Part shown: in pieces, positions 6,969-16,327 of the stretch
How the letters are laid out: each line of letters begins with the position of its first letter
Position numbering within the stretch: the stretch's first letter is position 1
Source of the DNA: an uncultured bacterium
GTDB lineage: Bacteria > Bacillota > Clostridia > Lachnospirales > Lachnospiraceae
Length of the DNA stretch: 54,465 bases
Assembly (NCBI GenBank): GCA_937893485.1
Contig: CALBJL010000024.1
Span: 1-54,465 of the forward strand
Direction of reading: 5' to 3'
Notes under the pieces: model-generated
Seen by the model: only the letters and a program-made list of their open reading frames with translations
What the model was told of the DNA's origin: nothing
Databases searched by the model: none
Position numbers and translations under genes: made by a program

Positions 6969-8180
6969 TCATTTTTGATCATAAAATTTTTTCTTCAGAT
7001 CCAGATGCTCCTGACTCAGATACCGGGTCAGAATCTCGATGATCTGTTCCGATGTATGCCCGTCACCGTATGGATTGTGCGCAAGCAGCCGCTCCCGCAG
7101 CTTCGGATCTTCGCGCAGCCGTTTTGACAGTCCTGCCGCCTGATCCATCGCCCGCGTGATCGCATCGCGCTCCGGCTCACACCCGATCACGCTCTCCGCC
7201 ATGATCCGACCCTGCTGCCGGTCCCCGATATTGACCGTCGGCACGCCGAGCGCCGGAGCTTCTATGATACCACTCGAAGAATTGCCAAGCACAAACTGCG
7301 CGTGCTTTACCGCACTCAGATAACGCTTCATTCCAAGCGATGCCACCAGCTTCATATTCGGCTGATCCGCAGTCTCACGCTCCAACAGCTCGTTGATCCG
7401 CCTGCCTCCGGCATCCGAATTCGCCTTTGTAATAAGGAAAAAAAGCTCCGGTCTCGCGCTCATCGCCCCCAGCAATTCATACATCTGCCGGACTGCCGCC
7501 TCCTGCTGTGAACCTGCCCCCTGTTCCAGCGTCACCGGGTGAAACGTCACAACTGCATACGGCTGATCTGCCGGAAAACCGACCGATGCCTCCAGCTCCT
7601 GCGGAGTCATCAGCTTCTCGTGCAAAATATTTTCCACACCCAGCGCTCCTACATTGTAGACACGTGACGGATCTTCGCCCATCTGGATGATCCGCGCACG
7701 ATAGACCTCCGCAGCCGGAAAATGAAGATAACTCATTTTTGTGAGTGCGTGGCGCACACAATCATCCACCGCTCCCTGCGTAAGTTCACCGCCATGCAGA
7801 TGCGCAATCGGAATCTGCTCATTCATCGCAGCCGCCGCGATCGCCAGCATCTCGGTACGATCACCGAGCAGAATCAGCAGATCCGGATGCTCCTCGCTGA
7901 AATACGCACCAAACCCGCACATGGCATTTGCCATCGTCCGCGTGACCGCATAGGCAGTATCCGCATCCTCCGCTCCTTCGAAAATAATCGGTATTTTTCG
8001 ACAGATCGGCACACCATCCGCCTCGATTTCCTGATAAGTATTGCCGAATGCAGGTTCCAAATGCGTCCCTGTGACGACCACCTGTGTCTGCCACCGGTCA
8101 GATGCCAGCAGACGGCGGATAAGCGGTTTTAAAATACCATATTCTGCTCTGGTCGCAGTCACAACACTGATTTTTTTCAT
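6969..8180 (-). CDS. legG: LegG/NeuC: UDP-GlcNAc-type 2-epimerase (hydrolysing)
   Basis: A 403-residue NeuC-family enzyme with a GT-B-like fold. Visible motifs are VTATRAEYG (residues 7-15), LLGDRTEML (about 104-112), HLHGGE (127-132) and GNSSSGIIEAP in the C-terminal half. It releases the nucleotide and inverts C2 of the diacetamido-trideoxyhexose to give the 6-deoxy-ManNAc-type precursor for LegI. AGGAGGGTTGG precedes the ATG. It is 18 bases downstream of legI. Sequence alone cannot fix the substrate between GlcNAc (NeuC) and 2,4-diacetamido-2,4,6-trideoxyglucose (LegG). Confidence 0.9.
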   Translation of the reverse strand: MKKISVVTATRAEYGILKPLIRRLLASDRWQTQVVVTGTHLEPAFGNTYQEIEADGVPICRKIPIIFEGAEDADTAYAVTRTMANAMCGFGAYFSEEHPDLLILLGDRTEMLAIAAAAMNEQIPIAHLHGGELTQGAVDDCVRHALTKMSYLHFPAAEVYRARIIQMGEDPSRVYNVGALGVENILHEKLMTPQELEASVGFPADQPYAVVTFHPVTLEQGAGSQQEAAVRQMYELLGAMSARPELFFLITKANSDAGGRRINELLERETADQPNMKLVASLGMKRYLSAVKHAQFVLGNSSSGIIEAPALGVPTVNIGDRQQGRIMAESVIGCEPERDAITRAMDQAAGLSKRLREDPKLRERLLAHNPYGDGHTSEQIIEILTRYLSQEHLDLKKKFYDQK

Positions 8181-8198
8181 CCAACCCTCCTGTGGCAG

Positions 8199-9206
8199 CT
8201 AGCCAAGTGCTGCATCCTCGATCAATTCATCCTCTGCGTAATCTCTGTCTGCGACCTTTCCCAATATCTCATACCAGCGCATCGGCGAAATTCCGTTTCC
8301 GGGACGCTTGACCGTGAGATTGTCCTCACTGAAAGGCTCGCCCTTTCGGATCGCACACCGCGCCACGATACTCTTGCGGGCGACCGCACGGTTACCTGAT
8401 TCCGAAGCTGTCACCACTTTTGTCGAATCCCCGAGTGCCACCTCGATATGGCGGATCGCCGCAACCATCGCGCGCAGCTCATCCGGTTCAAGGCTTGCCC
8501 GGTGATCCGGTCCCTCCATCGCATGATCCAGTGTAAAATGCTTCTCGATCACGCACGCACCCAGCGCTGCCGCCGCGATCGGCACCTCGATCCCTACCGT
8601 ATGGTCCGAATAGCCGACCGGCACACCAAAATGCTCCCGAAATGTATCCATCACGCGCAGATTCACATCTTCCATCGGTGTCGGGTACTGCGTATTGCAA
8701 TGCAGCAGCGTGATCTCACCCGCTCCATTCTCACGCAATACCGCGATGGCAGCCTCGATATCCGCAATGCTGCACATGCCCGTAGACATTACGATCTCCC
8801 GTCCGGTACGCGCGATCCGCACCAGATAGGGCAGATTCGTGATCTCACCCGACGGAATTTTCCAGAAATCCATCTGTAGGGTTTCCAGAAAATCGATACT
8901 CTCCAGATCAAACGGCGTGGATAAAAAGCCGATCTTCTGCTGTTCACAATAATTTTTCAACTCAAGAAATTCATCCTGTGTCAATGCCAGCTTCTCAAGC
9001 ATCTCCAGCTGGCTTTCACCGCTTCCGGTCGTCTCCTTCTGATACTCCGCTTTTTCAGCATAACGCGATACGAGCGCCTTCGGGTCAAACGTCTGAAACT
9101 TAATGTAGTCGGCTCCGGCTGCCCGCGCCTGATCTACCATCTGTTTTGCCAATGCAACGCTGCCGTTGTGATTCACTCCGGCTTCTGCAATGATTCGAAT
9201 ACTCAT
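8199..9206 (-). CDS. legI: LegI: legionaminic/sialic acid synthase
   Basis: A 335-residue NeuB-family synthase that condenses a mannosamine-type sugar with phosphoenolpyruvate. The TIM-barrel part shows AEAGVNHNGS (residues 7-16), YIKFQTF, FLSTPFD and VGYSDHTVGIE. The C-terminal antifreeze-like SAF domain (about 275-335, VARKSIVARCAIRKGEPFS) closes over the active site of the partner subunit. It sits between legH and legG in pathway-like order. The family call is firm; LegI rather than NeuB is inferred from context. Confidence 0.9.
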   Translation of the reverse strand: MSIRIIAEAGVNHNGSVALAKQMVDQARAAGADYIKFQTFDPKALVSRYAEKAEYQKETTGSGESQLEMLEKLALTQDEFLELKNYCEQQKIGFLSTPFDLESIDFLETLQMDFWKIPSGEITNLPYLVRIARTGREIVMSTGMCSIADIEAAIAVLRENGAGEITLLHCNTQYPTPMEDVNLRVMDTFREHFGVPVGYSDHTVGIEVPIAAAALGACVIEKHFTLDHAMEGPDHRASLEPDELRAMVAAIRHIEVALGDSTKVVTASESGNRAVARKSIVARCAIRKGEPFSEDNLTVKRPGNGISPMRWYEILGKVADRDYAEDELIEDAALG

Positions 9207-9248
9207 GTTCTACACATCTTTCTGTAAATGATCCTGCCAACGAAACTT

Positions 9249-9908
9249 TTATACAAACCTTAGTTCGTGCACTCTCGCCGGCACACCGACCGCCGTACAT
9301 CCATCCGGCAGATCACGCACTACCACGCTGCCCGCACCGGTGATTACCTGCGATCCGATACGGATGCCCTGTATCACGCGCGTACCCATGCCGAGATCAG
9401 TGCCGCTGCCAACCGCCACATTTCCGGCGAGCCGCACATCCGGACTGAGCGTCACATAGTCACCCAGTCTGCCATCATGGCACACAACCGCACCGATATT
9501 TAAAAATGTGAAATCTCCGATGCTCACATTCGTAGATACCCTGCAATCCATCGAAATGATCACGCCCTGTCCCAATTTTACGTCTGAACAGATCCTTGTA
9601 TCACCCATGATCAGATTCGGGAATCTGATGTACGGATTTGCCTGTAATTTCTGTGCGATTTTCCTGCGAAGGGACGGATCTCCGACACAGACCGCCACAT
9701 TTGTCTCCTCGCTTTGACTTAATAAAAAGTCATCATTTCCCAGATACGGATACTCCCGATCACCGACGCGAATCGTACCGTTCGCATCTGAAACATCCAC
9801 ATAACCGACAACATCCCATGTCTCCTGCTGCCGGTTCAGCTCCTCAATCTGCCACAACAGCTCCCGCATACATCCGCCTGCTCCGGTTAAAATCAATCTC
9901 TGCTTCAT
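9249..9908 (-). CDS. legH: LegH: NeuD/PglD-type sugar N-acetyltransferase
   Basis: A 219-residue protein with an N-terminal Rossmann-like domain (LILTGAGGCMRELL, residues 5-18) and a C-terminal left-handed beta-helix of hexapeptide repeats (about 100-210, ending SVVVRDLPDGCTAVGVPAR). This is the PglD/NeuD/LegH architecture. In the legionaminic pathway it would acetylate the 4-amino group of the UDP/GDP-linked sugar with acetyl-CoA. It is 11 bases downstream of ptmE and 42 upstream of legI. The amino sugar it needs would come from an aminotransferase (LegC) that is not visible in this window. Confidence 0.82.
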   Translation of the reverse strand: MKQRLILTGAGGCMRELLWQIEELNRQQETWDVVGYVDVSDANGTIRVGDREYPYLGNDDFLLSQSEETNVAVCVGDPSLRRKIAQKLQANPYIRFPNLIMGDTRICSDVKLGQGVIISMDCRVSTNVSIGDFTFLNIGAVVCHDGRLGDYVTLSPDVRLAGNVAVGSGTDLGMGTRVIQGIRIGSQVITGAGSVVVRDLPDGCTAVGVPARVHELRFV

Positions 9909-9919
9909 ATTTTTACCCT

Positions 9920-10993
9920 TTATTCCGCCTTCTGGTTCAGCTTTGCCTCCATGCGGTGCATCTCCTCAAACTCGCCCATATCAAGGAACGAATCCTCGCT
10001 GATCGGATACATGCCTACCTTGCGCCCCTGCTTTAGCAATGCATCAGACAGATCCGTCATATGGAAAAAGGTGCCTTCCGGAATCTCCTCCAACAGCTCC
10101 GGATTCAGAATATACATTCCGGTATTCACAAAATAGGACAGGCGCGGTTTTTCCTCCATCGACATCACTGCACCGTTTTCACTCGAATGGATCACACCGT
10201 AGGGAACAACAATATTTTTCAGCGCGGTCACGATCGTAAGCTCATTGCCGGACTGTACATGATAGCGGTACAAGTCCTCATAATCCGCATCGATCAGAAT
10301 ATCGCAGTTGGTCACGATAAACGGACGGTCAAATGTGCCCTCGATCAGACGCAGACTGCCCGCCGTACCTAACGGCTGATCCTCCTCCACATAGGAAATC
10401 GTATATTCATGCTCATTCTCGGAAAAGTACGACTTGATCATGCTCTTTTTATAATTTACCGTCGCCCAGAAATCATGCACACCATAGGCACAAAAGCGGT
10501 CGATAATGCGCTCCATGATCGGAATATCGCCGATCGGAATGAGCGGTTTCGGCAAAATCTTCGTATACGGATAGAGGCGCGTGCCCTTGCCCCCTGCCAT
10601 GATCACGACCGGAATCTCGCGGAGCCCGTCTCTGGGTCGTACCTCAATGTCCTCCTCGCGCTCCCGGAAAATAATGTCCGTGATACAGCCCTTCGCAGAT
10701 ACGACCGGAAGTGCTGTAATCGAATATCTGGTCATATACTGCTGCGCCTGCCGGACGTCTTTGCGATAAATCAGCCGCGGAGAGTGATTCATAAAGCGCC
10801 CCACGTGTCCCTTCAGATCGCCGCTTTTGATCAGCCAGCGCCTGATATCACCGTCGGTCACGACACCGACCAGCCGCTTATTATCTTCCACTACAAACAA
10901 AATACCCCTGGCATTACGGTCGATGCGCTCCATCGCTTCAACAACCGTACTGTCCGGGGATATCATAAATGTCATTAGCTGTTCCGTATTCAT
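9920..10993 (-). CDS. ptmE: PtmE-like CBS-domain sugar-1-phosphate guanylyltransferase
   Basis: A 357-residue two-part protein. Two CBS repeats (about residues 8-115) precede a nucleotidyltransferase domain with MAGGKGTRLYPYT (132-144) and KPLIPIGDIP (149-158). This fusion is that of C. jejuni PtmE, which makes GDP-glucosamine for the GDP-based legionaminic route. The CBS pair may sense adenine nucleotides. GGAGGTTGCGAT precedes the ATG. It heads the leg gene set and has a SigD-like promoter just upstream (11060-11086). Guanylyl rather than uridylyl specificity is inferred from family and context. Confidence 0.83.
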   Translation of the reverse strand: MNTEQLMTFMISPDSTVVEAMERIDRNARGILFVVEDNKRLVGVVTDGDIRRWLIKSGDLKGHVGRFMNHSPRLIYRKDVRQAQQYMTRYSITALPVVSAKGCITDIIFREREEDIEVRPRDGLREIPVVIMAGGKGTRLYPYTKILPKPLIPIGDIPIMERIIDRFCAYGVHDFWATVNYKKSMIKSYFSENEHEYTISYVEEDQPLGTAGSLRLIEGTFDRPFIVTNCDILIDADYEDLYRYHVQSGNELTIVTALKNIVVPYGVIHSSENGAVMSMEEKPRLSYFVNTGMYILNPELLEEIPEGTFFHMTDLSDALLKQGRKVGMYPISEDSFLDMGEFEEMHRMEAKLNQKAE

Positions 10994-11059
10994 ATCGCAA
11001 CCTCCATGTTTCCAAGTACTTACCGTCCATGATAAGTATTATTTTTTACCACATAGAGT

Positions 11060-11086
11060 ATATCGGATACCGACACAAATATATTA
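11060..11086 (-). promoter_or_regulatory. SigD-like promoter upstream of ptmE
   Basis: Minus-strand TAAT (11083-11086), a 16-base spacer and CCGATAT (11060-11066), about 67 bases before the ptmE start. The -10 is identical to the flagellin promoter and the spacing is the same; the -35 is TAAT rather than TAAA. It would place the leg genes under flagellar late control. Confidence 0.6.
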
Positions 11087-11100
11087 ACACCGAAACCAGA

Positions 11101-12444
11101 CTACTCAATCGCCTGCAAAATCATTTCTGCCATCGCATCGATCATCTCATCCGTCATGCCCGGATAGACACCGATCCAGAAGCTGCGCTCCATGATCTGA
11201 TTTGTACAAGCCAGATCACCAACCACGCGGTAGCCCGCCTGCGCTGCACGCAGTTCATCAAAGCACGGCTGTTTGAGCAGATTTCCGGAAAACAACATGC
11301 GCGTCTGCACCCCGTGCGATTCCAGATACTGTACCACATGATTTTTGTCCACACCCTCTTTGCAGGTGATAAGGAATCCGAACCACGAAGGATTGGACTG
11401 CGGACACGCCTGCGGTAAAATCAGCCGATCCTCTGCCACAGTCAGTTTCTCATACAGGCGCGCAAAGTTCGCCCTGCGGCGCTCAACAAAACCGGGCAGC
11501 TTTTTCAACTGCGCACAGCCGATCGCTGCCTGCATATCTGTCGCCTTGAGATTATATCCAAAATGCGAGTAGACATATTTGTGATCGTAACCGAGCGGCA
11601 GTTCTCCGTACTGGCGGTCAAACCGGTGTCCGCACACATTATCATGCCCTGACGGACACATACAATCCCTGCCCCAGTCTCTCATAGACCGGATGATCCT
11701 GTGCAGCATCGGATTGTCCGTATAGACTGCACCGCCCTCGCCCATCGTCATATGATGCGGCGGATAAAAGCTGCTTGTACCAATGTCTCCGATACTTCCG
11801 GTCTTTTTCCACTCACCATTCAGACAATACTCACTGCCGAGTGCATCACAGTTATCCTCGATCAGCCAGAGTCCATGTTTGTCACAAAATTCACGCACCG
11901 CAGCGAGATCAAACGGATTGCCCAGCGTATGCGCGATCATCACTGCCTTTGTTTTCTCCGAAAGCGCCTGTTCCAGCCGATCCACATCGATATTATACTG
12001 CGGAATCGTCAGATCCAGAAATACCGGAACCGCACCATACTGCAAATACGGCGTTACTGTCGTCGGAAATCCTGCTGCCACGGTAATGATCTCATCCCCG
12101 CGATTCACACGCCGCTCACCCAGCAGCGGCGAAGTGAGTGCCATAAATGCCAGCAGATTCGCCGAAGAACCCGAGTTGACCAGTGAACAGTACCGCACAC
12201 CGATATACTGCGCCAGCTCCCGCTCAAACTGCTCCGTATAGCGTCCGGAAGTCAGCCAGAATTCCAGTGAGCTATCGACCAGATTCGTCATCTCCTGCGC
12301 ATCATACACACGGGATGCATAAGGAATCCGATCCCCTTTATGATAACGATTGTCTTTCTTATGGTACGCCTGATAATATTCCTCCACGATTGCAAGGATC
12401 TCCTCACGCGCCTCCTGCTCTGTTTTATGTTCAAACCTACCCAT
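11101..12444 (-). CDS. rfbH: RfbH: CDP-4-keto-6-deoxyglucose 3-dehydrase (E1, PMP-dependent)
   Basis: A 447-residue member of the aminotransferase-fold sugar enzymes. At the position where aminotransferases have the Schiff-base lysine it has two histidines in SSFYPPHHMTMGEGG (about 224-238). That is the hallmark of E1/RfbH/DdhC, which dehydrates CDP-4-keto-6-deoxyglucose at C3 using PMP and an iron-sulfur centre. Cysteines at DCMCPSGHDNVCGHRFD (about 258-275) fit the cluster ligands. It follows rfbF by 55 bases. Because of the histidines it is not the missing legionaminic aminotransferase LegC. The reductase partner (E3/DdhD) is not in the window. Confidence 0.92.
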   Translation of the reverse strand: MGRFEHKTEQEAREEILAIVEEYYQAYHKKDNRYHKGDRIPYASRVYDAQEMTNLVDSSLEFWLTSGRYTEQFERELAQYIGVRYCSLVNSGSSANLLAFMALTSPLLGERRVNRGDEIITVAAGFPTTVTPYLQYGAVPVFLDLTIPQYNIDVDRLEQALSEKTKAVMIAHTLGNPFDLAAVREFCDKHGLWLIEDNCDALGSEYCLNGEWKKTGSIGDIGTSSFYPPHHMTMGEGGAVYTDNPMLHRIIRSMRDWGRDCMCPSGHDNVCGHRFDRQYGELPLGYDHKYVYSHFGYNLKATDMQAAIGCAQLKKLPGFVERRRANFARLYEKLTVAEDRLILPQACPQSNPSWFGFLITCKEGVDKNHVVQYLESHGVQTRMLFSGNLLKQPCFDELRAAQAGYRVVGDLACTNQIMERSFWIGVYPGMTDEMIDAMAEMILQAIE

Positions 12445-12499
12445 TTTACGATCTATCCTCCCTGTATTCTCTGCCGGTTCCTCAATACCCGACCTCAGA

Positions 12500-13270
12500 T
12501 CACACCTTCCACGGCGCTTCTCCTCTGATCCACAGCTTTTCTAAATATTCCCTGTCGTGAACCGTGTCCATCGGCGACCAGAAACCCGCATGCCTGTAAG
12601 CCGCCATCTGACCGTCTGCTGCCAGATTTTCAAACGGTGCGGTCTCTAACATCATGCTGCCGTCTCCCAGATAGTCATACACCTCCGGCTGCATAACCAT
12701 AAAGCCCATATTGACCCATGCCTGATCTTCCCTCGCCTTTTCCTTAAAGCCCAACACCTGATTCGTCTGTTCATCGAGGCGCAACGCCCCGAATCTGCCA
12801 ATCGGCTGCGTGGTCGAGATCGTTACGATTTTCTTCTGTTTTTTATGAAAATCAATCAGCGCATGCAGATCCACATCGGAAACGCCGTCCCCATAGGTCA
12901 GCATAAACGGTTCTTCTCCGATATAATGTCTCGCCTTTAAGATCCTGCCTGCGGTCAACGTCTCCAGCCCCGTATCCACCAGTGTCACCTTCCACGGCTC
13001 CGTGCTGGCGCCGAGCACCTGCATGTTCTGATCCCGCAGACGGATCTCAAGCTGACTGTTGTGCTGATAATAATTGACAAAATATTCCTTGATCATATGT
13101 CCCTTATACCCGCAACACACAACAAATTCCGTAAATCCATAGGACGCGTAATGGCGCATAATGTGCCACAAAATCGGTCTGCCGCCGATCTCTACCATCG
13201 GTTTCGGTCGAAGTCTCGACTCCTCACTGATGCGTGTCCCTTTTCCTCCTGCTAATATCACTACCTTCAT
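12500..13270 (-). CDS. rfbF: RfbF: glucose-1-phosphate cytidylyltransferase
   Basis: A 256-residue nucleotidyltransferase beginning MKVVILAGGKGTRISEE, with the intact GGKGTR loop (residues 8-13) and KPMVEIGG (23-30), ending GFWSPMDTVHDREYLEKLW. It makes CDP-glucose from CTP and glucose-1-phosphate. The start at 13270 overlaps the rfbG stop by 4 bases (ATGA), suggesting translational coupling; the frame is open further upstream without a better start. A degenerate paralogue lies at 18885. Confidence 0.92.
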   Translation of the reverse strand: MKVVILAGGKGTRISEESRLRPKPMVEIGGRPILWHIMRHYASYGFTEFVVCCGYKGHMIKEYFVNYYQHNSQLEIRLRDQNMQVLGASTEPWKVTLVDTGLETLTAGRILKARHYIGEEPFMLTYGDGVSDVDLHALIDFHKKQKKIVTISTTQPIGRFGALRLDEQTNQVLGFKEKAREDQAWVNMGFMVMQPEVYDYLGDGSMMLETAPFENLAADGQMAAYRHAGFWSPMDTVHDREYLEKLWIRGEAPWKV

Positions 13271-14355
13271 CTGTCTGCTCTCTCGTTCAAAAACTCTGTG
13301 ATCTGACGCTCCATGCACGCTTTCACATCCTCATGCGCACGGTACACCTTGCTCCATTCAACCGTCTTTTCCACTGCCCGTTCAATATCCCACATCGGTC
13401 TCCATCCAAACACACGCTGGATCAGCGAACAATCCAGTTTCAAAAAAGATGCCTCATGCGGACCCTCGTCAGAAACATTCTTCCAGTGCACGCCCTCCTG
13501 CCACGACTCACAGAACAACGTCGCCAGTTCCCCAACCGTGATACAATCAGCCTCCGCAGGTCCGACATTGTAATACCCCTGTTTAGAACGATCCTGCGCC
13601 TGTTCCGCTGCTATGAGCAAATATGCATACAACGGCTCCAGTACATGCTGAAACGGCCGGATTGCATAAGGATTCCGCAAAACAATGCCCTCCCCGGCGA
13701 TCGCGGCACGCACACAATCCGGAATGATGCGATCCTTCGCAAAATCGCCTCCGCCGATGACATTTCCCGCACGCGCGGTCGATACGGCGATCTCCATATT
13801 GTCAAAGAACGATTTTTTATAGCTGTGCGTCACGAGCTCCGAACATGATTTGCTATTCGAATAAGGATCATATCCATCCAGCGGATCAATCTCCCGATAG
13901 CCCCAGCTCCACTCTTTATTTTCATAAACTTTATCGGTAGTAATATTTAAGACAGAACGCACGCCGGACACGGACCTCGCACATTCGAGCACATTCACAG
14001 TTCCCATGACATTTGTCTCGTATGTACCAACCGGATCACGGTAGCTCTCCCGTACAATCGGCTGCGCAGCAAGGTGAAAAACCACCTCCGGGTGATATTC
14101 TTCAAACACCTTCCGCAGATGCTCCAGATCACGCACATCACCCTCGATCGAATGCATCCCCTGCGCCACGCCGGAAAGTGTAAACAGATTGTCACCCTCC
14201 TGCGGCGGTAATGCATAGCCGACCACCTTTGCACCAGCCAGTTCTAACATCGCACAAAGCCAGCTTCCCTTGAATCCGGTATGTCCTGTCACCAGTACAG
14301 TTCTGTCTTTATAATAGCCTTTACAAACATCTGTAATATCATATTTCACTGACAT
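13267..14355 (-). CDS. rfbG: RfbG: CDP-glucose 4,6-dehydratase
   Basis: A 362-residue short-chain dehydrogenase. TGHTGFKGSWL (residues 23-33) is the NAD loop with the RfbG-specific FKGSW; the TTDKVYEN segment (139-146) and YSNSK (Tyr165, Lys169) are catalytic. It converts CDP-glucose to CDP-4-keto-6-deoxyglucose, the substrate of RfbH. AAGGAGGGTA precedes the ATG. It is the first gene of the rfbG-rfbF-rfbH set and lies directly downstream of an inserted AAA/PD-(D/E)XK gene; no strong promoter was recognised in the 81-base gap. Confidence 0.93.
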   Translation of the reverse strand: MSVKYDITDVCKGYYKDRTVLVTGHTGFKGSWLCAMLELAGAKVVGYALPPQEGDNLFTLSGVAQGMHSIEGDVRDLEHLRKVFEEYHPEVVFHLAAQPIVRESYRDPVGTYETNVMGTVNVLECARSVSGVRSVLNITTDKVYENKEWSWGYREIDPLDGYDPYSNSKSCSELVTHSYKKSFFDNMEIAVSTARAGNVIGGGDFAKDRIIPDCVRAAIAGEGIVLRNPYAIRPFQHVLEPLYAYLLIAAEQAQDRSKQGYYNVGPAEADCITVGELATLFCESWQEGVHWKNVSDEGPHEASFLKLDCSLIQRVFGWRPMWDIERAVEKTVEWSKVYRAHEDVKACMERQITEFLNERADR

Positions 14356-14436
14356 TACCCTCCTTGGTTCCTAAAACATCGTCCTTGATGTCGTTATCTA
14401 TAAAAAATGTCCCTCCGGCACCCAGCCAGTGACCGC

Positions 14437-16134
14437 CTACAGCCGTTCACAAACCACCTTGCACCGCTTTTTACAAAAAGCAATGCCATACGCCAGAATA
14501 TCCTCTCTTCCATCCTCACGCAGAACTGCGTCATATCTGCGGTCCTTGATCTGGGTGATTGCTTTTTCGCACGCTTTTTCCAGTCCATTCATTGTATCGG
14601 AATATTTGACTTCAATCACAAGCCCACTCTCTGGATTTTCTGTTTTAATCAAGATGTCACTAAACCCGTCTCCCGATTCACGGTTAGAGCTAATCTCCCA
14701 ATCCGGATCACTCCGCAATAAGCCCAATAAAAGACCATGATAAAAATTTTCTTTCTGTTTTTCACGGGCCTTGGTATCCAGAATGCTGATCATTTTTGTC
14801 AATATCCGGTTCAGGCTATCCTGAATTGCAGCCCCATCGCCTTTTAAGAAAGCGTTGCACAAATCCTGTATGGACGGTGAAGCCTTCACCACCGTCTGGT
14901 CAAACCATTCCCTTATCTGAAAAATAAATACATCCCTGACTTCTCGATTGGGAATCACCAGCTTATAGGCACAACCGCCGCCATCCGGTAATTCTACTTT
15001 TCCTGCATTCGTGAGGTAACCAGTTGTAAACAGCACGCTCCATATATTATCGATGCTGTTATCAATCTCATCATACGTGAGTTCCAGCCGCACCGCTTTT
15101 TCAACAGCTTCACCCGCTATCAGCTTCTCAATCTCGCTCTTTGTCGTCTGATCCGCCAGATGAACAAACCGCTTAACCAGACCATTTCCACTACTGTTGA
15201 TCCAATACGCCTGCGGAGCAGCAGTCGGGTCGGCCCTCAGGTGATCAACATAGTTTATCACATCCCACGGACAATATACATCTGCATTCCCGAAATGATA
15301 ACCATCGTACCACTCCTTTGTCTCCGCCAAATGCGAACTCAACTGATAATCCTCCAGTAACCTGCGTACTTCCTCGTCCGTAAAACCAAACTGTTCATCA
15401 AACCTCGCATCTGCGATCGAAAGCACTTTAAAGTTGTTAAGCCCCGTAAAGATACTCTCCTTCGACACACGCAGACACCCTGTCAAAACCGCAAACTGTA
15501 GAAATTCGTTTGTCTTCAATGCCTGCCCAAACAGCACACGGATCAGCGACACCATTTCCCGATAATAATTATTCTGAAAAGCCTTATCTAACGGTACATC
15601 ATATTCATCGATAATAATTACTGTTTTTTGACCATAATGCTTATATAACAGCTCTGAAAGCGTTCTGATACTATCCACAATCGCCTCATCGGAACCGGTC
15701 AGAATCTTATCAAACTGCTGTTTATCCTCCTCCACAAGCCGGATGCTCTGTTTCAGATCGTAATGTCGGGCCGCCTCATTGCTGATAATAATCTGTAGCA
15801 TTCTCCGTGCATCATCAAACGTCAGTCCCTCCACACCTTTCAACGAGAGGAAAATCACGGGGTATTTTCCCATATAGTTTTCACACAATTCCTGATTCTG
15901 TGCGATATACAACCCCTCAAACAGTGACTGATCTGCTCCAATCTCAAAGAAATTCTTCAGCATACTCATGTTCAACGTCTTCCCAAAACGCCGCGGGCGC
16001 GTAAACAGATTCACTTCTCCCCAGTTCTGTAACAGTTGTTCGATCAATCTGGTTTTATCTATATAGTAAAAATCGGATTGACGCAATTTTTTAAAATCAT
16101 CAATCCCCACCGGTAATTTTAAAGTGTTCACCAT
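14437..16134 (-). CDS. AAA-ATPase-like protein with C-terminal PD-(D/E)XK nuclease domain
   Basis: A 565-residue protein of the family with an N-terminal AAA-like NTPase and a C-terminal nuclease domain, abundant in Lachnospiraceae and Bacteroidetes. The P-loop variant is TRPRRFGKT (residues 45-53), Walker B is VIIIDEYD (about 171-178), and near the C-terminus GFSDILIKT with VIEVKYS gives the D...ExK nuclease core. Function is unestablished; roles in defence or mobile-element biology have been proposed. GGAGGTCTT precedes the ATG. It interrupts the glycan genes and has a paralogue at 40737. Confidence 0.85.
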   Translation of the reverse strand: MVNTLKLPVGIDDFKKLRQSDFYYIDKTRLIEQLLQNWGEVNLFTRPRRFGKTLNMSMLKNFFEIGADQSLFEGLYIAQNQELCENYMGKYPVIFLSLKGVEGLTFDDARRMLQIIISNEAARHYDLKQSIRLVEEDKQQFDKILTGSDEAIVDSIRTLSELLYKHYGQKTVIIIDEYDVPLDKAFQNNYYREMVSLIRVLFGQALKTNEFLQFAVLTGCLRVSKESIFTGLNNFKVLSIADARFDEQFGFTDEEVRRLLEDYQLSSHLAETKEWYDGYHFGNADVYCPWDVINYVDHLRADPTAAPQAYWINSSGNGLVKRFVHLADQTTKSEIEKLIAGEAVEKAVRLELTYDEIDNSIDNIWSVLFTTGYLTNAGKVELPDGGGCAYKLVIPNREVRDVFIFQIREWFDQTVVKASPSIQDLCNAFLKGDGAAIQDSLNRILTKMISILDTKAREKQKENFYHGLLLGLLRSDPDWEISSNRESGDGFSDILIKTENPESGLVIEVKYSDTMNGLEKACEKAITQIKDRRYDAVLREDGREDILAYGIAFCKKRCKVVCERL

Positions 16135-16215
16135 AAGACCTCCAAAAAAATCCGCTACACACAGATTCTTCGTATAGCAGATTTGTGGTTTCTTATCCGG
16201 ATTCGCCCGGTTGCA

Positions 16216-16320
16216 TTACTTGAGACTTGCATACCCAACCACATACTCCTCTGCTGTTGCTTTCGAAAGCTGAAAGCGTTCTTGTAACATCCGCTGTATA
16301 AATAATGATAATAAATACAT
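16216..16320 (-). CDS. Small ORF of 34 residues in the AAA-ptuA gap, possibly a gene remnant
   Basis: The frame reads MYLLSLFIQRMLQERF, then QLSKATAEEYVVGYASLK and stops. AGGGGGT lies 6 bases before the ATG. It begins inside or next to the dispersed repeat at 16328-16498, which elsewhere is the leader of an Rpn-like gene, so it may be a separate small cargo gene or a truncated remnant. I do not recognise the family. Confidence 0.3.
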   Translation of the reverse strand: MYLLSLFIQRMLQERFQLSKATAEEYVVGYASLK

Positions 16321-16327
16321 CTACTAC

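Noticed and set aside
11101..12444. RfbH as the missing LegC aminotransferase
   Set aside because: Histidines replace the PLP-binding lysine and putative cluster cysteines are present, as in E1 dehydrases.
13933..13950. A CCGATAA match inside rfbG as a SigD promoter
   Set aside because: It lies within a coding region and no TAAA-like element is found at the 16-base spacing used by the other promoters.
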